From: an uncultured Ilumatobacter sp.
GTDB lineage: Bacteria > Actinomycetota > Acidimicrobiia > Acidimicrobiales > Ilumatobacteraceae
Length of the DNA stretch: 15,261 nucleotides
Reading direction: 5' to 3'
Assembly (NCBI GenBank): GCA_938049325.1
Contig: CALICC010000073.1
Location: 1-15,261, forward strand
The stretch's first letter is position 1. The number at the start of each line of letters is the position of its first letter. Position numbers and translations under genes: made by a program. This document shows positions 1 to 6,430 of this stretch, in pieces. The notes under the pieces are model-generated. The model made no database searches. It saw nothing but the letters and a program-made list of their open reading frames with translations, and was not told the DNA's origin.

Positions 1-217
1 CCGTCGCCGCAAGAACCTGCAACCGCGCCGCAATCCAACACGACGCGCTCTTGTGACCGAGACGACACCACTCGAGCTCCTCATCGAACCGGGCAGCCAG
101 ATGCACCAACCGATACTGATTGGCGTTGATCTCCCAACCCAGCGCCACCAGCTCCTCGCCTGTCGACGGGCCCGACGTGGATGGAATCAAAGGTGTGATG
201 GTCGCACTTGCCGACAT
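1..217 (-). CDS. DUF222/HNH endonuclease-like protein, N-terminal part (cut by window edge)
   Basis: Seventy-two codons run off the left edge. The start ATG is preceded by a strong ribosome binding site (CGGAGGA, 6 bases before the ATG). After about 20 Ser/Thr/Pro-rich residues the protein reads EELVALGWEINANQYRLVHL and then AARFDEELEW and GHKSASCWIAARL. This pattern (helix, then LAxFDExxxW, then GxxSxxxWxA) is the opening of the DUF222 domain, which in actinomycetes is usually followed by a C-terminal HNH nuclease domain. The HNH part would lie outside the window and cannot be seen. Such genes occur in many copies in actinobacterial genomes and their role is not established. The gene is separated from the HxlR gene upstream by 259 bases and probably has its own promoter. 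Confidence 0.72.
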   Translation of the reverse strand, partial: MSASATITPLIPSTSGPSTGEELVALGWEINANQYRLVHLAARFDEELEWCRLGHKSASCWIAARLQVLAAT

Positions 218-345
218 GACGAATCCTCCGAAGCACATGCGCCGCAGCACACGGAACGCCCCTGCAACGCGGAGCGATGAACATGAGAGGACCGCCGAAA
301 AAGTGTGGCAATCGAACACCACCGGCGCGCACACCGGCAACCATT

Positions 346-351
346 ATTGTA
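346..351 (-). promoter_or_regulatory. Possible -10 box for the DUF222 gene
   Basis: On the minus strand TACAAT (5 of 6 matches to TATAAT) lies about 130 bases upstream of the DUF222 start, in the only AT-rich patch of the 259-base gap. No convincing -35 box is present at 16-18 bases, so this is a weak call. The rest of the gap (218-476) shows no gene. Confidence 0.25.
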
Positions 352-476
352 CTCCACCCCTGTTACAGAGTTGAGGGCGAAACTTCAGTCGTCGGTTTGC
401 GTGCCGCTGATCGTGCGCCCGCCCGAACCGAGCCTTGAGGCAGAGTCCTGCCGCGAGCCGGTGGGCAGAGTCGGCA

Positions 477-863
477 CTACAGGTTGGTGGTGTCGAGGCC
501 GAGTCGTTCAGCAGCATCGAGGATGGCTGCGGGCGGTAGCCGAATGGGCTGGCCGACGCGCAGCCAACGCAGCGCCCAATCACCAAGAATCGCAAGTACC
601 GGTGCGAGCTCTCGACCCGCCTCGGTGAGGTGATACCGAGCGCGGGCTGCGTCGTCGCGCTCGAGTACGCCGATCTCGAGGAGGTGAGCGAGCCGGCGGG
701 TGAGGGTGTGGTCGGACATACCAAGCACCTCGCGAAAGTCTCGATACCGATCCACGCCTGCCAGCGCCTCGCGGACGATGAGAATCGACCATCGATCTCC
801 GAGGAGCGCCGTGGCGTGACCGACCGGGCAATTGACGTGTGAGTCGGGTATCTCCACCGCCAT
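477..863 (-). CDS. HxlR-family winged-helix transcriptional regulator
   Basis: A 128-residue protein of the usual HxlR length. It has the family signature: Cys12 in NCPVGHATALLGDRWSILIV, then a REAL helix, a recognition helix around residues 48-62 (LGMSDHTLTRRLAHLLEIGV), and a beta-wing ending RYHLTEAGREL (76-86). In this family the N-terminal Cys is often redox- or electrophile-sensitive; that this one is a sensor is inference. The start ATG follows directly after the TAG stop of the DinB/MDMPI-like gene with no base between (TAGATG), so the two are one operon and the regulator is probably made by translational coupling. It likely controls its own operon. The target and ligand are unknown. 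Confidence 0.93.
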   Translation of the reverse strand: MAVEIPDSHVNCPVGHATALLGDRWSILIVREALAGVDRYRDFREVLGMSDHTLTRRLAHLLEIGVLERDDAARARYHLTEAGRELAPVLAILGDWALRWLRVGQPIRLPPAAILDAAERLGLDTTNL

Positions 864-1439
864 CTACGGTCTCCGCCCCATGAGGTCGAGGTACCGGGTT
901 TGGAGTGGGGCATCGTCGCCCACAGCTCCTGATGCGCTGTCGCCGAACATGCCGGTCGCAGCAAGCATCTCGCGTTGAGGCTGCGCGTCATCCCATGCGA
1001 ACTGCACGAGCCCGGCGTCGAGAGTCTCGTCTGCACCGATCGCTCGGGCGAGGTCCCATGCGTGGCAGGCGCCGTCGGCGACCCGGAAACCGCAGAACAT
1101 TCCGCGGGGAAAGTCACCCGCTGGGTGCTCGACGATTCCCTCCAGCCCATCCGGACCGGAGAACCCGGCTGCCATCTCCCCCGCCAGATCGACGAAGCTC
1201 GAAATCGGGTCGTCAGTCGACGCCATCATGTCGTCATCGAGATACGAGATCACCTCGTCACGCGGCATACCCGACAACACCTGAATCGACATCCGAGTGC
1301 CGAGCAGCACGTGATTCACCAAGCCCCGAACATCCCAGTCTGGACACGGCGTCGGCAGCTCCCATTGCCCGGGCGCAACCCCACGGAGCCTCGACTCGAA
1401 CTCTGCGTTTGCCAACCTCAGTGCTTCAGTAGCTTCCAT
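864..1439 (-). CDS. DinB/mycothiol-dependent maleylpyruvate isomerase-like (TIGR03086-type) protein
   Basis: A 191-residue protein of the DinB-like metal-binding four-helix family (MDMPI N-terminal domain/TIGR03086). Supporting motifs are PCPDWDVRGLVNHVLLGTRM (31-50, His43 as first metal ligand) and ADGACHAWDLARAIG (121-135, His126 as a later ligand). Proteins of this family are thought to act with mycothiol, but the substrate here cannot be named. The frame is open further upstream to 1610. I place the start at 1439 because the MEATEALRLAN sequence begins the domain and because a promoter whose predicted transcription start coincides with this ATG lies directly in front. It is the first gene of an operon with the HxlR regulator. 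A related protein is encoded at 7332-7898. Confidence 0.85.
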   Translation of the reverse strand: MEATEALRLANAEFESRLRGVAPGQWELPTPCPDWDVRGLVNHVLLGTRMSIQVLSGMPRDEVISYLDDDMMASTDDPISSFVDLAGEMAAGFSGPDGLEGIVEHPAGDFPRGMFCGFRVADGACHAWDLARAIGADETLDAGLVQFAWDDAQPQREMLAATGMFGDSASGAVGDDAPLQTRYLDLMGRRP

Positions 1440-1445
1440 AACGGA

Positions 1446-1474
1446 AGTGTTCTGCACGAGCGGCAACTTGTCAA
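1446..1474 (-). promoter_or_regulatory. Promoter of the DinB-HxlR operon (leaderless)
   Basis: On the minus strand a perfect -35 TTGACA (1469-1474) is followed by a 17-base spacer and AACACT (1446-1451, weak -10). Only 6 bases separate the -10 from the ATG at 1439, so transcription would begin at or next to the start codon and the mRNA would be leaderless. No Shine-Dalgarno sequence is seen, which fits. Confidence 0.55.
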
Positions 1475-1541
1475 CACAGCCCGCCAACCTTTCAACTGCG
1501 CGAGGATGTGGTGTCGAGGTGGGGCACCCGCGCAAGCAGTT

Positions 1542-1559
1542 GGCTCGGACGGTCGAGCC
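1542..1559 (-). terminator. Hairpin just downstream of the hydrolase gene
   Basis: GGCTCG and CGAGCC form a perfect 6-bp stem with a 6-base loop, beginning 7 bases after the hydrolase stop codon. There is no U-tract, which is common for actinobacterial terminators. It could equally be a 3-prime stabilising hairpin. Confidence 0.35.
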
Positions 1560-1566
1560 CGAGCTG

Positions 1567-2913
1567 TCAGCGCTCCGCGTTGGGGTCTCCAGGATTGGCG
1601 TACCAGTCAACCAGGCGAGTCGCGATCTCAGTCCCCTGGTCGTCCTGGAGGAAATGGCTGGCCTCGGCCAATCGGTCGTGGGGTTGGTTGCGAGCGCCCG
1701 CGATCGCCGACACGAGATTCTCTTGCGTGGCGCACTGACCGAGGTTGCCTGGGTCGTTCGACGCCCACAGCGTGAGAACCGGCCGGTCGAACGAGGTGAG
1801 GCCTTCCCACGCCTCGGCGTTCTGACCGTTGAGCTCGTTGACCAACGACGGGAAGGTCCGCGGGCCGCCCATGTAGATGCGGCTCGGGAACGGCGCGTCG
1901 TAGGCCGCCTCCTCGCCAGGGCTGAGGTCGAACCACGTCAGGGCTTCGAGTACCTCGGAGGGGCGGAACGACTCGGCGGTCATCGAATACACGATCCAGG
2001 CGCCGAAGTCGAGGCCGGCTGGCACGATCAGCTCGCATCCATCGAAGAAGGGGACCTGCTGTTCGGGGAACTGGGCGAACGGCGACGGGATGTCGATGGT
2101 CTGGTCGGGATCGTCGATGTCGACCGGGAAGGGCTGCACGCCTTCGGGGATGACCGGGAGCGCGCCGTCACCGATCGCGACCGTCGCGAAGAGGTCCGGA
2201 TTGAGACCGACCACGCGGAGACCGATCACGCTGCCCCAGTCCTGCACGAACACGTTGATGTCGGTGAGATCCAGCTCCGCGATGAAGGTCTCCAGGCGTT
2301 CGTTGTGCCCCAGATAGCTGTAGGCGTCGAGGTCGAGCGGCTTGTCCGAACGTCCCATGCCGAGGTGGTCCACGGCGATGACGCGATGCCCGGCGCCACT
2401 CAGCACGGCGATCATGTCCCGGTAGAGGTAGGACCACGACGGTTGGCCGTGTAGGAGCAGCACGACGTCGCCATCGGCCGGCCCCTCGTCGACGTAGGCC
2501 TGGCGCAGACCGTCGATCTCGACATAGTGCGGCTCGTAGGGCCAGTCCGGCAGCCCTTCGAAACAGGCGTCCGGGGTGCGGACGAAGTCGACACCGGCAG
2601 CGGTGCTCATCACCTCGGGCTCGGCGTCGCACGGTGGGTCCGTGACCGGCACGGGCTCGTCCTCGGCCGGTGAGTCCTCCGTCGGCAGTTCCTCGGGCTG
2701 AGTCTCGGTCGACGGCTCCTCGGCCGGTGAGTCGTCGGGCTGAGTCTCGGTCGACAGTTCCTCGGGCTGGGTCTCGGTCGACAGAACGGACTCCTCGGCG
2801 GTCCCGTCCTGGGGCGGGTCGGCGGCCACAGGAGGGCCACCATCGTCCGCACACGCGCTCGCAATGAGCGCGAGGGCGGCGAGACAGATCGGCAGGCGGC
2901 GGGCGAGGGTCAT
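1567..2913 (-). CDS. Lipid-anchored haloalkane dehalogenase-like alpha/beta hydrolase
   Basis: A 448-residue protein in three parts. Residues 1-21 are a lipoprotein signal (LAALALIASAC, lipidated Cys21). Residues 22-95 are a Glu/Thr/Pro-rich spacer with repeats. Residues 110-443 are an alpha/beta hydrolase resembling subfamily-I haloalkane dehalogenases: LPDWPYEPHYVEIDGLRQAY near the start, HGQPSWSYLYR (155-165), nucleophile Asp225 in VQDWG with the neighbouring halide-binding Trp226, Asp387 in ASNDP as the likely acid, and His420 in ASHFLQDD. The expected reaction is hydrolytic release of halide from haloalkanes; an epoxide or ester substrate is possible. The frame is open far upstream, but the ATG at 2913 has AAGGAG 6 bases before it and starts the signal peptide. 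It lies 31 bases after a TetR gene, in the same operon. Being outside the cytoplasm is unusual for this family. Confidence 0.87.
   Translation of the reverse strand: MTLARRLPICLAALALIASACADDGGPPVAADPPQDGTAEESVLSTETQPEELSTETQPDDSPAEEPSTETQPEELPTEDSPAEDEPVPVTDPPCDAEPEVMSTAAGVDFVRTPDACFEGLPDWPYEPHYVEIDGLRQAYVDEGPADGDVVLLLHGQPSWSYLYRDMIAVLSGAGHRVIAVDHLGMGRSDKPLDLDAYSYLGHNERLETFIAELDLTDINVFVQDWGSVIGLRVVGLNPDLFATVAIGDGALPVIPEGVQPFPVDIDDPDQTIDIPSPFAQFPEQQVPFFDGCELIVPAGLDFGAWIVYSMTAESFRPSEVLEALTWFDLSPGEEAAYDAPFPSRIYMGGPRTFPSLVNELNGQNAEAWEGLTSFDRPVLTLWASNDPGNLGQCATQENLVSAIAGARNQPHDRLAEASHFLQDDQGTEIATRLVDWYANPGDPNAER
2656..2781 (-). repeat. In-frame repeats coding an acidic Thr/Pro spacer
   Basis: Within the hydrolase gene the hexapeptide STETQP recurs three times (protein residues 45-50, 54-59, 68-73), followed each time by EEL or DDSPAEEP, and then PTEDSPAEDEP. 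At DNA level a roughly 20-base unit containing GTCGACCGAGACTCAG is repeated nearly exactly on the minus strand. This looks like recent slippage or duplication in a linker that tethers the enzyme to the membrane. Confidence 0.75.
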
Positions 2914-2944
2914 CGGGTACTCCTTGGACGTCGGGGGATCGGAA

Positions 2945-3532
2945 TCAGTGGGGCGGGAGAAGGTGATCGACCGCGTCGAACCAGGCGCGGCGGGTGCGAG
3001 CGATCGGCTGATCGAAGCTGACGCGGAACGTCTGCCACGATTCGACCGATGTGACGAGATCGAGCGTGGCGAGCAGCGATTCGCGGCGCGCCGGGGTGAC
3101 ACCGCGGAGCTCCGGCTCGAAGTGTCGGCGCGTCTCCTCCGCCATCGTGAGCCGACTCTTGTGAACCATCTCCGCGGCCCACGGGTCGCGCACGGCCGAC
3201 GCCCGTTGAAGGAGCTGGAGCGCATGCAACGCTTCGTGCAAATCGAGGCGGGCGGCGACGAAGCTGCGTATTCGCTGCTCGCGGTCACCGACCGCTCTGT
3301 CGGGGAGGCTGAAGAGATGCGGGAACCGTTCTAGAACGCGTGCCATCGCATCGTGCCGGATCTCGTCGAGAGTCGCGAAGTAGCGGAACAGCGTGGCCAT
3401 CGAGACGTCAGCCCGCTCAGCGACCTCGACCGCGGTCGGCACACCACCTTCGAGTAGGACGTCGATGAACGTGTCGATCACACGGAGCCGTCGCTCGGAC
3501 GGGGGCGGTCGTCGGGTTGTCGTGTCGGGCAT
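2945..3532 (-). CDS. TetR/AcrR-family transcriptional regulator
   Basis: A 195-residue protein with an N-terminal helix-turn-helix: RLRVIDTFIDVLLEGG (15-30), VPTAVEVAERADVSMATLFR (31-50), then YFATLDEI. The form AxVSxATLFRYF is typical for TetR proteins. The rest (about 65-195) is a helical ligand-binding domain with no recognised signature. It is transcribed first, 31 bases before the dehalogenase-like lipoprotein gene, so it most likely represses this operon in response to a substrate or product of that enzyme (inference). A palindromic operator array begins 18 bases upstream of its start codon and probably mediates autoregulation. Confidence 0.92.
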   Translation of the reverse strand: MPDTTTRRPPPSERRLRVIDTFIDVLLEGGVPTAVEVAERADVSMATLFRYFATLDEIRHDAMARVLERFPHLFSLPDRAVGDREQRIRSFVAARLDLHEALHALQLLQRASAVRDPWAAEMVHKSRLTMAEETRRHFEPELRGVTPARRESLLATLDLVTSVESWQTFRVSFDQPIARTRRAWFDAVDHLLPPH

Positions 3533-3550
3533 CTCGCATCCTCAGGTTGG

Positions 3551-3595
3551 CAATGAGAGTTATTGTCTCACACAATGAGAGTCTTACTCTCATTG
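3551..3595. promoter_or_regulatory. TetR operator array (palindrome plus direct repeat)
   Basis: Positions 3573-3595 form a perfect palindrome: arms CAATGAGAGT and ACTCTCATTG around CTT. The same 10-mer CAATGAGAGT also occurs at 3551-3560, exactly 22 bp (two helical turns) before the copy at 3573, where it pairs less perfectly (TGAGA...TCTCA, 3554-3570). So three exact half-sites and one partial one lie 18-63 bases upstream of the TetR start. This is typical for a TetR operator bound by two dimers. A clear -35/-10 pair could not be assigned. Confidence 0.72.
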
Positions 3596-3746
3596 GGCTC
3601 CTGATCGAGTTGCCGGACCTAGTCGATGGTGATCGGCATTCCGCCGTTGGCGGTACGTGGGTAACGGCGACCCACGATTCCTCAGCTGCGATGGTTTCGC
3701 CCGCGCCGGCGAGTACGTGCCGGACAACTGCGAACCGTGACCCGGA

Positions 3747-4325
3747 TCAGCCTCGCGTAGACAAGCGGCCAGCAACTCGCGCGATGCGGCTGCCGAGCAA
3801 CTCCGCGGTCAACTCGTCACGAGCGTCGATCGCCGGTTGCTCGCGGCCGTAGTCAGCCTGAGCTCCGACACCGAAGTAGAAGCTGAGCCGGTTCAGACCC
3901 TCGTCATTGACCGGAAGCTGATCGAGACCAACCCAGATCATCCCCATTTGCATCGCGAACGTGGCCATCGCGACCAGCGTCTGGAGCTTGTCGCCGCTGG
4001 GTGTGCTGGACACGGTGAATCCACCCGCGACCTTGTCGCTCCACGCACGCGAGGCGTAGCGGTCGAGGGTCCCGTCGAAGAACGCCTTGTGCTGCGCCGA
4101 GGGACCACCCATGCATGTCGGCGAACCGAAGATCACCGCATCGCACCCATCGATACCTTCGAGCGTCTCCACATTGTTCCAACGCCCATCCGAGAAGTCG
4201 GCGGGATCGATCGCGAACACCGCGGCGGAAGAATCGGGCTGTCGCTCCACACCGCGAGCAACCGCCGCAGCGGTGAGCTGCGTGCAACCCGAGCCAGAGT
4301 GAAACACGATCGCGACGCTGGTCAT
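3747..4325 (-). CDS. Flavodoxin-like/WrbA-like NAD(P)H-quinone reductase family protein
   Basis: A 192-residue flavodoxin-fold protein. MTSVAIVFHSGSGCTQLTAA (1-20) is the first strand and FMN phosphate loop. GCDAVIFGSPTCMGGPSAQH (60-79) followed by KAFFDGT matches the second FMN loop of the WrbA/NADPH-dependent FMN reductase group, and GGFTVSSTPSGDKLQTL (101-117) the next strand and loop. The likely role is FMN-dependent two-electron reduction of quinones or similar compounds in the cytoplasm. The frame extends upstream to 4469, but the flavodoxin fold begins at the ATG at 4325; the ribosome binding site there is weak. It is divergent from the lipoprotein gene at 4462 and is monocistronic as far as can be seen. 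A 214-base gap follows, holding only the TetR operator at its far end. Confidence 0.84.
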   Translation of the reverse strand: MTSVAIVFHSGSGCTQLTAAAVARGVERQPDSSAAVFAIDPADFSDGRWNNVETLEGIDGCDAVIFGSPTCMGGPSAQHKAFFDGTLDRYASRAWSDKVAGGFTVSSTPSGDKLQTLVAMATFAMQMGMIWVGLDQLPVNDEGLNRLSFYFGVGAQADYGREQPAIDARDELTAELLGSRIARVAGRLSTRG

Positions 4326-4390
4326 GCCCAACCCTGACACATGCGCCCCCGTGCGACGACGAGTCGAGCTCGACCGACGACCGCGGCACC

Positions 4391-4416
4391 GTGTTCGACG
4401 GGTGGTCGTCGAACAC
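4391..4416. promoter_or_regulatory. Perfect inverted repeat in a divergent intergenic region
   Basis: GTGTTCGACG and CGTCGAACAC are exact inverted arms around GGTGGT, giving a 26-bp element between the divergent flavodoxin-like gene (start 4325) and lipoprotein gene (start 4462). An 8-bp palindrome, ACCTAGGT (4415-4422), and a short inverted repeat GTTCT-GCG-AGAAC (4421-4433) follow directly. It may be an operator controlling one or both genes. No regulator gene is adjacent. Promoter boxes here are not clear. Confidence 0.5.
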
Positions 4417-4461
4417 CTAGGTTCTGCGAGAACAACAACGAAGCGATCCGGAGGTGGCGAC

Positions 4462-5385
4462 ATGGTCACGAATCACATGAAGAAGTTCTCGACGCGGATT
4501 GCGATCCTCGCGTGCGTGGCGATGATTGCGTCCGGGTGCACGGCGTTCATCGACTACCACCGGATCCAAGTGTTCAACGCGCAAGAGACCGCGTGGCACG
4601 AAGACAACGACGAACTCCGCCTCGCAACGATCTCGTTCCGCACCACGCCGGGCGTTGTCGGGAGCACTCAGGTGGTGTTCAACGAAGACTCGGTCGATCG
4701 CGTGGCGAGCGACCTCGACGATGGCGACATCAGGATCATTCCCAACTCCCGCGGCCTCTACACCTTCGAAGATCTCGACATCGTCTCACTTCCCGAGCTG
4801 CTGGCCGGCGACATCCCGGAGATCTTCGGGCAGCTCGTCATCGGGATCGAAGACGACGGCACCCCGACCGGCGCCATCCGCAACATCTTGCGCGACATTC
4901 GCGACGAACTCGACGTGCAGCTCCGAGCGATCATCGAGACGATGACGATCGCCGACATCCTCGCCGACCCCGACGGTCTGGCGGAGCGATTCAGCGAAGC
5001 CGCCGTAGAGATCCGTGACGCGGCCACGCCTGGGTTCTGGGCGTCGATCGAGCTGCTCCTCAGCTCGTTCTTCAACCCCGACGACTTCCTCAACTTCAAC
5101 TTCTTGTTCTTCGTTCCGGTCGGTCCACAACTCGCTCCGATCGTCGACGCCGCCTTCACCAACCTGCCCGACAACATCTTCGGTGGCGCATTGCCGACGA
5201 CCGTCATCGGCGGCGAGATCCCGCCGAAGGTCTTCGACCTCGACTTCCAGGATCACGAGACGCACTACCGAGTCCGGACCTACGTCGGCGGTGGAGACGA
5301 GGGCGTGTCGCCGCCCACCACCCAACCTCCGTTCAACCCGTGCTTCCCCGACCCACCTCCACCACCCGGCGGTCACTGCGCCTGA
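4462..5385 (+). CDS. Putative lipoprotein of unknown function
   Basis: A 307-residue protein with a positively charged N-terminus (MVTNHMKKFSTR), a hydrophobic stretch and a lipobox MIASGC with lipidated Cys26. I do not recognise the mature domain. It is rich in Asp, Ile and Phe, with a predicted mixed alpha/beta body (EETAW-type acidic loops near 35-45, long helices around 125-195) and a very hydrophobic stretch FNPDDFLNFNFLFFVPVG around 210-227. The C-terminus is a proline-rich tail with PPPPP and two Cys, possibly disulphide-linked. The start at ATG 4462 is supported by GGAGG at 4450-4454, 7 bases before it; an alternative ATG (MKKF) lies 15 bases later. It is expected on the outer face of the cytoplasmic membrane. 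The phosphotransferase gene starts 31 bases downstream. Confidence 0.8.
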   Translation: MVTNHMKKFSTRIAILACVAMIASGCTAFIDYHRIQVFNAQETAWHEDNDELRLATISFRTTPGVVGSTQVVFNEDSVDRVASDLDDGDIRIIPNSRGLYTFEDLDIVSLPELLAGDIPEIFGQLVIGIEDDGTPTGAIRNILRDIRDELDVQLRAIIETMTIADILADPDGLAERFSEAAVEIRDAATPGFWASIELLLSSFFNPDDFLNFNFLFFVPVGPQLAPIVDAAFTNLPDNIFGGALPTTVIGGEIPPKVFDLDFQDHETHYRVRTYVGGGDEGVSPPTTQPPFNPCFPDPPPPPGGHCA

Positions 5386-5402
5386 CGCACACGCGACGCG
5401 CC

Positions 5403-5408
5403 GATACT
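5403..5408 (+). promoter_or_regulatory. Possible -10 box for the phosphotransferase gene
   Basis: GATACT lies 8 bases before the GTG start at 5417, where a leaderless transcript would begin. The best -35 is CTGACG at 5382-5387 with a short 15-base spacer, so the call is weak. The gene could also be read through from the lipoprotein gene. Confidence 0.35.
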
Positions 5409-5416
5409 CTGCGCTC

Positions 5417-6430
5417 GTGTCTGAACCCGACCGCATCGATGCTGGCCTCGAATCGGTCGTGCTCCGAGCCAGCGGCGCACAAGCGATCGTCGACACCGAC
5501 GTCGTGCAGAGTTTGTGGAGCGGCTACGGGCAGATCGTTCGGTGCCACCTCGACGGCGGATCACAACTCAGCGTGATCGTCAAGCACGTACGCTGGCCTG
5601 ACCAGCGCGACCATCGGTACGGCTGGAACACCGATCGCTCCCACGAGCGCAAGCTGACGAGCTACCGAGTCGAAACAAGCTGGTACGACCGCTACGCCGA
5701 GCGGTGTCCACGTTCGAGTCGCGTGCCACGTTGCCTTGCACTCGACGCCAACGACGACGAGGTCGTCATGGTCTTGGAAGACCTCGACTCGGCCGGCTTT
5801 GCCGGACGACGCCAGCAGGTGAACGACGCGGAGATCGACGCCTGCTTGATGTGGCTCGCCAACTTCCACGCCACGTTCATGGGCGAGCGTCCCGATGGTC
5901 TCTGGACCACCGGCACCTACTGGCACCTGGCAACCCGGCCCGACGAACTCGAGGTTCTCGACGCAACCCGACACGGTCCACTCAAAGCGGCCGCTGCAAC
6001 CATCGACCACCGGCTCAGCGGGAGCCCGTTCCAGACCTTCGTCCACGGCGACGCCAAGCTGGCCAACTTCTGCTTCAGCGACGATGGGAAGCGAGCCGCA
6101 GCGGTCGACTTCCAATACGTCGGCGGCGGCTGCGGCATGAAGGATCTCGCCTACTTCGTCAGCAGTTGCCTCGATGAGAACGACAGCGAGCGCCTGGAGG
6201 CCACGATCCTCGACCGCTACTTCGAGCTGCTGCGCGGCGCGCTCGAACGATCGAGCCCGGCGCTCGACGTCGACGTACTGGAACAAGATTGGCGGGCGCT
6301 CTACCCCGTGGCGTGGACCGACTTCTACCGGTTCCTCCAAGGGTGGAGTCCAGGTCACTGGAAGCTCCACGGCTACAGCGAGCGTCTCGCCGGAGAGGTT
6401 CTGGCGGCCATGGCTCAAGAGGAACGATGA
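5417..6430 (+). CDS. Ecdysteroid-kinase-like/aminoglycoside-phosphotransferase-fold kinase
   Basis: A 337-residue protein with a protein-kinase-like fold: ATP-binding Lys56 in VIVKHV, helix-C Glu77 in SHERKL, a hinge VMVLEDLD (117-124), the catalytic loop FVHGDAKLANFCF (208-220; His210, Asp212, Asn217) and the metal-binding AVDFQYVGGGCGMKDLAYF (229-247; Asp231). DFQ instead of DFG/DWE, and the MKDLAYF that follows, resemble the EcKL/CHK-kinase-like group of small-molecule kinases. The reaction would be ATP-dependent phosphorylation of a small hydroxylated compound; the substrate is unknown. I chose the GTG at 5417 because the upstream frame overlaps the lipoprotein gene and the fold starts just after it. 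The gene ends in ATGA, overlapping the phosphatase gene by 4 bases. Confidence 0.83.
   Translation: MSEPDRIDAGLESVVLRASGAQAIVDTDVVQSLWSGYGQIVRCHLDGGSQLSVIVKHVRWPDQRDHRYGWNTDRSHERKLTSYRVETSWYDRYAERCPRSSRVPRCLALDANDDEVVMVLEDLDSAGFAGRRQQVNDAEIDACLMWLANFHATFMGERPDGLWTTGTYWHLATRPDELEVLDATRHGPLKAAAATIDHRLSGSPFQTFVHGDAKLANFCFSDDGKRAAAVDFQYVGGGCGMKDLAYFVSSCLDENDSERLEATILDRYFELLRGALERSSPALDVDVLEQDWRALYPVAWTDFYRFLQGWSPGHWKLHGYSERLAGEVLAAMAQEER

Noticed and set aside
344..1150. Minus-strand frame of 268 codons
   Set aside because: Alternative frame across the HxlR and DinB-like genes, which are both clear in their own frames.
1447..2454. Plus-strand open frame of 335 codons
   Set aside because: Antisense to the dehalogenase-like gene, whose catalytic motifs are intact; a typical high-GC shadow frame.
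3706..3723. CCGGC-N8-GCCGG downstream of the flavodoxin-like gene as a terminator
   Set aside because: Short stem, no U-tract, and 24 bases from the stop codon; too weak.
4409..4424. LexA (SOS) box between the divergent genes
   Set aside because: TCGAAC and GTTC are separated by 6 bases, not the 4 of the actinobacterial box, and the second half is incomplete.
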